Source of the DNA: Acaryochloris sp. CCMEE 5410
GTDB lineage: Bacteria > Cyanobacteriota > Cyanobacteriia > Thermosynechococcales > Thermosynechococcaceae
Assembly (NCBI RefSeq): GCF_000238775.2
Contig: NZ_AFEJ02000002.1
Span: 620,001-684,000, forward strand
Length of the DNA stretch: 64,000 bases
Reading direction: 5' to 3'
In this document: positions 57,350-64,000 of the stretch, piece after piece
Layout: each line of letters opens with the position of its first letter
Position numbering within the stretch: the first letter of the stretch is position 1
Made by a program: the position numbers and the translations under genes
The notes under the pieces: generated by a model
Databases searched by the model: none
The model's input: only the letters and a program-made list of their open reading frames with translations
What the model was told of the DNA's origin: nothing

Positions 57350-57967
57350 ATGAGCAAATTCAAAGTATACGGCGATATCTATTCTGGTAACTGCTATAAG
57401 GTCAAGCTACTTTTGTCTTTACTAGAGATAGAGCATGACTGGATTCATGTTGATATCCTGAAAGGCGAAAGCCGGACCAATGAATTTTTAGAACGGAATC
57501 CCAATGGTCGTGTGCCTGTATTGGGGCTTCCAGACGGGCGATGGCTGTTTGAATCGAATGCGATTCTCCATTACTTAGCTAAAGACTCATCTTTTTTGCC
57601 AGCAGAGCCCTTTGCCCAGGCCCAAGTGTTGCAGTGGCAGTTTTTTGAGCAATATAGCCACGAACCTTATATTGCGACATCTCGTTACATCATTCGCTAT
57701 TTAGGGTCTCCCCCGGATCGGCAGGCTGATTTGGAGGCTCGGAGAGTCTGGGGATATGCCGCGTTGGACGTTATGGAGAGTCATTTAGAGAAACAAGATT
57801 TTTTTGTGAACACTCAATATTCTATTGCCGATATCTCCTTATATGCCTATACCCATGTGGCTTCAGAAGGAGGGTTCTCCCTTAAACCTTATACGAATGT
57901 TCGCAAATGGTTACGGCGTGTTTCCCAACATCCTAAACATGTGACGATGGATCAATTTGCACCTTAG
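57350..57967 (+). CDS. Glutathione S-transferase family protein
   Basis: 205 residues from ATG 57350. Thioredoxin-fold N-terminus (KVYGDIYSGNCYKVKLLLSL; Ser in the usual catalytic position), cis-Pro segment NPNGRVPVLGL, GSH-binding FESNAILHYLA, then a helical C-domain. Beta- or theta-like soluble GST, with detoxification or peroxide roles possible. Separate from the urt operon by 163 bases. Confidence 0.85.
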   Translation: MSKFKVYGDIYSGNCYKVKLLLSLLEIEHDWIHVDILKGESRTNEFLERNPNGRVPVLGLPDGRWLFESNAILHYLAKDSSFLPAEPFAQAQVLQWQFFEQYSHEPYIATSRYIIRYLGSPPDRQADLEARRVWGYAALDVMESHLEKQDFFVNTQYSIADISLYAYTHVASEGGFSLKPYTNVRKWLRRVSQHPKHVTMDQFAP

Positions 57968-58009
57968 ATTAGAAACCCAGAGTATTCCAGGTTGACTATC
58001 AGCTAGCGT

Positions 58010-59185
58010 TCAAAGTCGCTGAGGAACATCGCTATTGACTAAGATGCGAGGAAGCCGATGCTTGAACCCGCAGACAATCTCGTAAGAAATAGTACCCAGA
58101 ACGTCTGCCCAGTTTTCTGCTGAGATTGAAGCCTTACCATCCTGGCCTAAGATGGTGACCACTTCTCCCACCTGCAAATTGGGAACATCGCTGACATCCA
58201 CCATCAGTTGGTCCATAGTAATAGCACCGATTTGAGGGGCCAACCGCCCTCGGATAATCACATTCATCTGATTAGATAAGGACCGGGGGACCCCATCTGC
58301 ATAGCCGATGCCAACGACTGCGACAGTGAGGGGCTGCTCGGTCGTGAAGGTATGGTTATAGCTCACCCCCGATCCTGCAGGTAAGGTTTTGATTTGGGTG
58401 ATTCGAGCCTTCACTTGCATTACTGGCTGCAGGGCAATTGCTTGCTGGAAGTGGGGAGCCGGATAAAGCCCGTAAAGTGCTAGTCCCACTCGAACTAAGT
58501 CGTAATGAAATTGAGGGCCGACTAAGGTTCCGGCCGAGTTGGCTAGGTGCAGTTTAGGTAAAGGGATATCTTGAGCTTGGATGCGGCTTAAAACATCCTG
58601 CAACCGACTTTGCTGCTGCAGCATAAAGCTAGAGTCTGCATCATCGGCCGTGGCCAGATGGGAATAGATACTGGCAATTTTAAGGTTCGGTAGGCGGGAG
58701 ACAAATTCAATAAAGGTGGCTCCCTGCTGCCAAATGGGACCCAATCGAGACATGCCTGTATCCACTTTGAGGTGAATGGGTAATGGATGTTGTAAGTGCC
58801 GGGAAAAGATGAGGGCTTGTTCTGGACTACAGAGGGTCGGCTGCAGTTGCCAGCGAACAATCGCTTCAATTTCTTGAACAGTATGGGTGGCCCCGAGGAT
58901 TAAGATGGGCGCATTGATATCGGCTTGGCGGAGTTCAATCCCTTCCAGGATGGTGGCAACCCCCAGCCAAGTCGCTCCATTCTCCAAGGCGGTTTGGGCA
59001 ACCGTAACGGCACCATGGCCATAGCCATCGGCTTTGACCACGGCCATAAGTGCGGTTTGGGGCAACAATTGTTGCTTGATTTGGCGAACATTGTTTTCAA
59101 GCGCTTTAAGATCGATATTGACCCAAGCGCGTTCACAAGCCAATGTCCCAGGGGATGCATGCTTTACCATTCCTGAATCCGGCAC
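58010..59185 (-). CDS. alr: Alanine racemase
   Basis: 391 residues. The PLP lysine is Lys51 in ALMAVVKADGYGHGAV. A second active-site block VSYNHTFTTEQP contains the catalytic Tyr, and HLKVDTGMSRLG is the usual substrate segment. Converts L- to D-alanine for peptidoglycan. Follows purE on the same strand by 12 bases. Confidence 0.93.
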   Translation of the reverse strand: MPDSGMVKHASPGTLACERAWVNIDLKALENNVRQIKQQLLPQTALMAVVKADGYGHGAVTVAQTALENGATWLGVATILEGIELRQADINAPILILGATHTVQEIEAIVRWQLQPTLCSPEQALIFSRHLQHPLPIHLKVDTGMSRLGPIWQQGATFIEFVSRLPNLKIASIYSHLATADDADSSFMLQQQSRLQDVLSRIQAQDIPLPKLHLANSAGTLVGPQFHYDLVRVGLALYGLYPAPHFQQAIALQPVMQVKARITQIKTLPAGSGVSYNHTFTTEQPLTVAVVGIGYADGVPRSLSNQMNVIIRGRLAPQIGAITMDQLMVDVSDVPNLQVGEVVTILGQDGKASISAENWADVLGTISYEIVCGFKHRLPRILVNSDVPQRL

Positions 59186-59197
59186 ACTGTTCGAATC

Positions 59198-59737
59198 TTA
59201 GCCTGCAGAGGAGGCAGCTTGATAGTCCTTGAGGTATTGTTGATAACCGACCGTTGCTAATTGTTCCTGTTTGTCTTGAACCATTTCTGAGAGGGAGCGA
59301 CGATAGGCAATGACCTGCTCTAGGAGCTCTGGGCGCTGAGCAGCCAACATTTGAATGGCCAAGAGACCCGCATTTTTGGCATTGCCAATGGCAACGGTGG
59401 CCACGGGAATACCCCCTGGCATTTGGACAATGGAGTAGAGGGAATCCAATCCTTTTAAGTGGCGGCTGGCCACGGGGACACCAATCACGGGTAAGGGAGA
59501 TAGAGCTGCCACCATCCCTGGTAGATGTGCTGCCCCCCCAGCTCCGGCAATGATCACTTTTATGCCCTGTTGGTGAGCCTGTTGGGCAAATTCCACCATC
59601 CGTTGAGGGGTGCGATGGGCGGAAATGATTTCCACATGGGGCGTGACTTTGAAGTCTTCGCAGACTGTGATCGCAGCTTGCATCGTCGGTAAGTCCGAAT
59701 CACTGCCCATAATGATGGCAACTTCAGGATGACTCAA
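59198..59737 (-). CDS. purE: N5-carboxyaminoimidazole ribonucleotide mutase PurE
   Basis: 179 residues. Class I PurE signatures: [68 protein letters not shown]. Isomerises N5-CAIR to CAIR in purine synthesis. Directly upstream of alr. Confidence 0.95.
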   Translation of the reverse strand: MSHPEVAIIMGSDSDLPTMQAAITVCEDFKVTPHVEIISAHRTPQRMVEFAQQAHQQGIKVIIAGAGGAAHLPGMVAALSPLPVIGVPVASRHLKGLDSLYSIVQMPGGIPVATVAIGNAKNAGLLAIQMLAAQRPELLEQVIAYRRSLSEMVQDKQEQLATVGYQQYLKDYQAASSAG

Positions 59738-59948
59738 GGGCGCTTCTTTCCTTTGTTAAAACAGGGACAACGTTAAAATAGGACCATTCACAGGAGCAGC
59801 AAGTCTTGTTTTTTAATTAAAAACATCCCGTTTGATCTGGATTTGTCTAAAATTTGATCACTTCTGGCAAACGGCATGTTTCATGATCATCAGCCTTCCA
59901 GACAACCTGCAACATTGAGAAATTCTAATTCTTTTTGAGGACGCTTCG

Positions 59949-60212
59949 ATGAATCCGTTACAAGGGTACCGTTTTTCCTGCACCCTCACCTTTGGCGACA
60001 TCTATGCCCAGGTGATTATTTGGTTGATTGTGATTTTCATTGCTTTAGCCTCCTCCGTTGCCCTATACCAGAACCCCATGTATGCCTTTTTAACTGGGGG
60101 ATTGATTTTGGTTTTGTCATTACCTTTTCTGCTGTTTGCCTTTGTGACGACCCTACTGAATCACATTGAGCTGACGCCCGTAGAGCCCAAAGAAGAGGTT
60201 TCAGCAAGCTAG
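59949..60212 (+). CDS. Small two-helix membrane protein, unknown function
   Basis: 87 residues with two to three hydrophobic helices (QVIIWLIVIFIALASSVALY; AFLTGGLILVLSLPFLLFAF). Ribosome site tgagga precedes the ATG. Ends 10 bases before nagA, so likely co-transcribed. I recognise no family. Confidence 0.65.
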   Translation: MNPLQGYRFSCTLTFGDIYAQVIIWLIVIFIALASSVALYQNPMYAFLTGGLILVLSLPFLLFAFVTTLLNHIELTPVEPKEEVSAS

Positions 60213-60222
60213 CGTCAAGGCC

Positions 60223-61389
60223 ATGAGCACTTTACCCATCCGGCTAGAGAATGCTCGGATCATCGGCTACTCAAAATTGCAGGAAGTCAGTATCCAAAAT
60301 GGGGTGATTCAGACGATTCAACCCATGGATGCTTCGCCCCTAACGCCCGCCCCGCAAGCAATTGATTTAGCGGGCGATTGGCTGTCTCTCGGTGGCATTG
60401 ATTTGCAGATCAATGGTGCTTTGGGCCAAGCTTTTCCCGATTTGACCCATGCCGATCAAGCAAAACTACAGGAGATTTGCCAGTTTTTGTGGCAGCACGG
60501 TGTTGACGGTTTCTTGCCAACGTTGGTGACGACGTCCGTAGAGAAGTTCCAGCAAGCCTTGGCTACCCTGTCTACTCAGCGTTCACAAAATGGTAAAGGC
60601 CAAGCACAAATTTTAGGCGCCCATTTGGAAGGTCCCTGTTTGAATGCCACCAAACGGGGTGCCCATCCCCAGGAATATCTGCAGCCTTTGAGTATTGAAA
60701 CCCTACAAGCGGTCATGGGGCCCTACATAGATAGGGTTCGGGTCATCACCCTAGCGCCAGAGTTAGAGCCATCTGGGGAAGCAGTCGCCTGGTTACGTTC
60801 CCACAATATTATCGTTAGTCTCGGCCATTCCCAGGCCACGGCAGCAGAAGCGGAGGCAGCCTTTGAACAGGGCGCCACCATGGTGACCCATGCCTTTAAT
60901 GCCATGCCGAGCTTGCACCATCGCCAACCCGGATTATTAGCAGCAGCATTGATGCATCCCCAAGTTTGGTGTGGTTTTATTGCCGATGGTCAACATGTTG
61001 ACCCATTGATGCTCAAGCTAATGCTTCAGGCTAGCCCTGAGCAGGGCCTATTTCTCGTGAGTGATGCCCTTGCCCCCCTCGGGTTACCGGATGGCGTTTA
61101 CCCTTGGGACTCTCGCCAGATTGAAGTAGTGGCAGGGACGGCCCGGCTCCCTGATGGCACTTTGTCTGGAACCACCTTGTCCCTATTGGCTGGAGTGCAG
61201 AATCTAGTCCGCTGGAACCTTTGTTCTGTGGAGCGTGCCATTGCCTTAGGGACAGAAGCACCGCGACAGGCTTTAGGGTTAACCGGTCTGGGTCCAGGAC
61301 AACCAGCTTGCTGTTTGCTGCGTTGGCGTCATCATCCTCAGACCCAAACTCTGAAATGGCAGCGCTTGTTTCCCTCTGAAAATGCTTAA
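60223..61389 (+). CDS. nagA: N-acetylglucosamine-6-phosphate deacetylase
   Basis: 388 residues of the NagA amidohydrolase family: SLGGIDLQINGALGQAFPDL, HGVDGFLPTLVTTS, LGAHLEGPCLN, GATMVTHAFNAMPSLHHRQP, LVSDALAPLGLPDG (Asp). The metal ligands and catalytic Asp are in these blocks. Releases acetate from GlcNAc-6-P in amino-sugar recycling. Adjacent to the aminotransferase gene 6 bases downstream. Confidence 0.9.
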   Translation: MSTLPIRLENARIIGYSKLQEVSIQNGVIQTIQPMDASPLTPAPQAIDLAGDWLSLGGIDLQINGALGQAFPDLTHADQAKLQEICQFLWQHGVDGFLPTLVTTSVEKFQQALATLSTQRSQNGKGQAQILGAHLEGPCLNATKRGAHPQEYLQPLSIETLQAVMGPYIDRVRVITLAPELEPSGEAVAWLRSHNIIVSLGHSQATAAEAEAAFEQGATMVTHAFNAMPSLHHRQPGLLAAALMHPQVWCGFIADGQHVDPLMLKLMLQASPEQGLFLVSDALAPLGLPDGVYPWDSRQIEVVAGTARLPDGTLSGTTLSLLAGVQNLVRWNLCSVERAIALGTEAPRQALGLTGLGPGQPACCLLRWRHHPQTQTLKWQRLFPSENA

Positions 61390-61395
61390 TGCCCT

Positions 61396-62550
61396 ATGGA
61401 AAATCCCTTGCTGCTGATGATTCCGGGTCCCACTCCAGTGCCCGAACCCGTCTTGTTTGCTTCGGCTAAACAGCCCATCAGCCATCGTAGCCAGGATTTT
61501 CGGGATTTGATGGCTGATATTACGGCTCATTTGAAATGGCTTCACCAAACCCAAAATGAGGTGTTGATATTAGCCAGCAGTGGCACCGGGGCCATGGAAG
61601 CTGGCATCATTAATTTTCTCAGCCCAGGTGATCGAGTATTGGTGGGATGTAATGGCAAGTTTGGCGATCGCTGGGCGCTGGTTTGTGAACAATTTGGCCT
61701 AATTACTGAGCGGATTACGGTCCCTTGGGGACAGGTGTTGAATCCAGAACTGTTTCGCCAGCATTTAGAGACAGATCAAGACAAGCAAATTAAAGCTGTG
61801 ATTTTGACCCACAGCGAAACCTCAACCGGAGTTCTGAACGATCTTGAAACCATTAGCCGTCATATCACAGCCCATGGACAAGCCCTCAGCATTATTGATG
61901 CGGTCACCAGTTTGGGGATTTGTCCAGTTCCTGTCGATAAATGGGGCTTGGATGTGGTAGTCTCTGCATCCCAAAAAGGATATCGAATGCCGCCAGGTTT
62001 AGGGTTTGTTTGTGTTAGCCCTAAAGCGTGGCAGGCGTATGAAACGGCTCGGTTCCCCCGGTTTTATTTAGACCTCGGGAAATGCCGCACGGATGCAGCA
62101 GCGAATACGACCCCGTTTACCCCACCTGTAAATTTGTTCTTTGCTTTGCAGGTGAGTTTAACCATGATGAAGGCAGAAGGGCTTTCGACTATGTTTGCTC
62201 ATCAGCAGCGATTGATGCAGGCAACCCGAGCCGCCCTCCGCGCCCTGGACCTGCCTCTATTTATTCCAGATCCTTATGTGGCTAGCCCTGCTGTTACTGC
62301 CATTGCCCCTGATCAGGTGGCGCCAGAAACACTTCGATTCAAATTACAGCAGCAATATGGAGTGGTGATTGCTGCAGGGCAAGACCATATGCGAGGTAAG
62401 CTTGTCCGCATCGGCCACTTGGGTTATGTTTGCGATCGCAGTATCGTTACTACCATTGCCGCTATAGAAGCAGCCTTAAAAGATTTAGACTATCCATTTC
62501 AGGTTGGGGCAGGTGTGGAGGCTGCTCACCGCGTCTTCAAAAGGAGTTAG
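61396..62550 (+). CDS. PLP-dependent aminotransferase (alanine/serine-glyoxylate type)
   Basis: 384 residues, class V aminotransferase fold: MIPGPTPVPEPVLFA, ASSGTGAMEAGIINFLSPGD, VILTHSETSTGVLND, AVTSLGICPVPVDKWGLDVV and the PLP lysine in VSASQKGYRMPPGLGFV. This matches alanine/serine-glyoxylate aminotransferases used in photorespiration and serine cycling. Which amino donor it uses is not decidable. Starts 6 bases after nagA. Confidence 0.9.
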   Translation: MENPLLLMIPGPTPVPEPVLFASAKQPISHRSQDFRDLMADITAHLKWLHQTQNEVLILASSGTGAMEAGIINFLSPGDRVLVGCNGKFGDRWALVCEQFGLITERITVPWGQVLNPELFRQHLETDQDKQIKAVILTHSETSTGVLNDLETISRHITAHGQALSIIDAVTSLGICPVPVDKWGLDVVVSASQKGYRMPPGLGFVCVSPKAWQAYETARFPRFYLDLGKCRTDAAANTTPFTPPVNLFFALQVSLTMMKAEGLSTMFAHQQRLMQATRAALRALDLPLFIPDPYVASPAVTAIAPDQVAPETLRFKLQQQYGVVIAAGQDHMRGKLVRIGHLGYVCDRSIVTTIAAIEAALKDLDYPFQVGAGVEAAHRVFKRS

Positions 62551-62592
62551 GATTTGCCTAACCCTATGTTTCAAATCCCTTAAATTTGCAAA

Positions 62593-62820
62593 TTATGTTG
62601 TTTCCAGCCAATCATAAATTTGATTGAGTTGATCCAAAGTAATCAAACCATATTGCCAGAGCACAATCGGCAACGGTCCTGGATCTTGCTCAAGGTGGCG
62701 AAGGGCGAGACCAATAGAGTCGCTCGGCAATGCTAGCTCTTCCTGCAGAAAAGTCAGCAATCGCTTTTGCGATGCTGATTTCAAACCAGAAAAATCTTTT
62801 GTAAACCGAGATACTGCCAT
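62593..62820 (-). CDS. DUF2949 domain protein
   Basis: 75 residues spanning one DUF2949 domain: RLLTFLQEELALPSDSIGLA, GPLPIVLWQYGLITLDQLNQ, IYDWLETT. This family is restricted mainly to cyanobacteria and is of unknown function. Soluble and monocistronic. Confidence 0.85.
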   Translation of the reverse strand: MAVSRFTKDFSGLKSASQKRLLTFLQEELALPSDSIGLALRHLEQDPGPLPIVLWQYGLITLDQLNQIYDWLETT

Positions 62821-63653
62821 TGTTACTAACTAAGAAACCGAGTTTTACCTATGAGAGGAGAGTATTAAAGCGTATTAATAAAGAATCCTACGGACTTAAA
62901 CCAACTAGGTGAGAGTAGAGATAGTTTTTGACCTATTTCACTACCAAGAACCTTCTAGGACTCTTAACCAAATCGTGGTGTAACTAATATCAACTGACAT
63001 TGATTGAATTACAACCAAAAAGAGCTTTGCCTATGCGATGCCGCCGCAAAAGCCTCTAAAAAAAGAAGCTATTGGAATGGATGATATGAGGTTCTAAGAG
63101 CAAACCAGATAACTTGCGCTGCACTAGCTAAACATTGCAGAAAAAATTGCGAAAAGCCGATCAAACGCAACACAAAAAAACTTTCAATCGACAATTAGGC
63201 TTCCCCCGGACCCTAGGAAAAGAATTACTGCAAACTACCAATCAGTAGTTGAAATTTCAGTAAGTATTTCCAGTCGTATTGGGATAAGAGTGTAACACAA
63301 TCTTTAAAGATTGATCCAACTTCAATATTTATTTTTATAAAGTTCCTAGAAACTTAAAGATGCCGGTCAGATGGCTAAGTAAATACACTTAAAGGGTAGG
63401 CTTGGTAAACTTGTCCCACTAAGGGTTATAGAAGTATGGTCTAGCTCTATAAATCTGAGGTTTAGAAAGGGTTTTAGAAAAAATCAATGGGTGATGAGCA
63501 TCCGGAATCCGACGATGGAATTGTCTAGTTAATGTCATCTGTGGGGCAAAATAAGTTCATAATTTTGTGTAAGCTTAACCGGAAAGGCGATTTCTTTTCG
63601 CCTCACACTGCTTATCCAACTCCAATGATGATTCGTGTAGAGGCTGCAAATTG
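62821..63653. other. Intergenic region upstream of heme oxygenase
   Basis: About 830 AT-rich bases without a supported ORF or RNA gene. A small hairpin (aggcga/tcgcct) near 63585-63603 lies close to the heme oxygenase start and could be part of its leader. I see no tRNA or CRISPR signal. Confidence 0.5.
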
Positions 63654-64000
63654 ATGAGTGGTAAGTTGGCGACCCGGCTACGAGAAGGGACGAAACAATC
63701 TCATTCTTTGGCAGAAAATGCGGATTTCATCCAATGTTTTCTCAAAGGAGTGGTTGAGAAAACGTCTTATCGCCAACTATTGGGAAATTTTTACTTTGTC
63801 TATACTGCCCTAGAAGATCAGCTGACTCAGCATCAAAATCATCCACTTTTAAGTCAACTTTATTTTCCAGAGCTATATCGCCAGCAGAGTTTGGCGACAG
63901 ATCTCAGTTATTATTGGGGACCTCAGTGGCAAACGGCAATTACCCCTTCCGATGCTACCCAGCGTTATGTTGACAGAATTAATGATATTGCGATCGCAGA
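63654..64000 (+). CDS. ho1: Heme oxygenase, 5' part (cut by window edge)
   Basis: 115 codons to the window end. It starts MSGKLATRLREGTKQSHSLA, with the proximal heme-ligand His at residue 17 and the expected NADFIQCFLKGVVEKTSYRQ and LLGNFYFVYTALEDQL helices of cyanobacterial HO1. It opens heme to biliverdin for phycobilins. The TTG at 63651 is in frame, but the ATG is preferred. Confidence 0.95.
   Translation, partial: MSGKLATRLREGTKQSHSLAENADFIQCFLKGVVEKTSYRQLLGNFYFVYTALEDQLTQHQNHPLLSQLYFPELYRQQSLATDLSYYWGPQWQTAITPSDATQRYVDRINDIAIA

Overview
The window looks like a chromosomal stretch from a marine cyanobacterium; Acaryochloris marina or a close relative is my best guess. Support comes from a cyanobacterial-order ATP synthase operon (I-a-c-b'-b-delta-alpha-gamma), a urea ABC transporter (urtABCDE), urease accessory genes, an SLH/OprB-type porin, a DUF2949 protein, pentapeptide-repeat proteins, a cyanobacterial heme oxygenase at the right edge, a vanadium haloperoxidase, and more than a dozen HIP1 sites (gcgatcgc). 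The genus is inferred from memory of gene content, not from a search.

Layout. 0-4 kb: a pentapeptide-repeat protein, a DUF4259 protein and a vanadium haloperoxidase overlapped by a small tail-anchored gene. 4.4-10.7 kb: one ancestral NACHT/WD40 (NLR-like) gene of about 1159 codons, cut by an ISAs1-type element and an IS66-type element. Both insertions keep perfect target duplications, and removing them restores one open frame. 10.7-18.6 kb: an ECF sigma/anti-sigma pair, NDH-2, DoxX, a roadblock-like protein, a rhodanese lipoprotein, a HAD phosphatase, a metallopeptidase-like lipoprotein, an SH3 protein and a membrane protein. 18.6-22.9 kb: gene-poor DNA with a 59-residue membrane-protein gene that has its own terminator, two decayed insertion sequences (IS1 and IS630 types) and gene fragments. 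23-29 kb: the ATP synthase operon on the minus strand. 29-40.8 kb: an esterase-like lipoprotein, a serine recombinase relative without the expected catalytic serine, a large ankyrin protein, an internally duplicated unknown protein, a WD40 protein, a lipoprotein/DUF2059 pair, a methyltransferase, pentapeptide and D27-like proteins, and a YoeB-type toxin whose antitoxin gene is frameshifted. 40.8-50.8 kb: a methyltransferase, a zinc-ribbon protein, cysH, ureE, Uma2, a GH113-like lipoprotein, a dead IS5/IS1182-type transposase, ureF, ureG and the porin. 52-57.2 kb: urtABCDE behind a 1.2-kb leader with an NtcA-type promoter candidate. 57.3-64 kb: GST, alr, purE, nagA, a PLP aminotransferase, DUF2949 and the start of heme oxygenase.

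How the genes work together. The clearest functional theme is urea use: UrtABCDE imports urea and UreE/F/G mature urease, whose structural genes lie outside the window. The ATP synthase block supplies all of Fo plus delta, alpha and gamma; beta and epsilon are elsewhere, as is usual in cyanobacteria. NagA and Alr belong to amino-sugar and cell-wall metabolism. The most unusual features are the twice-interrupted NACHT/WD40 gene, the toxin with a broken antitoxin, and the serine-less recombinase.
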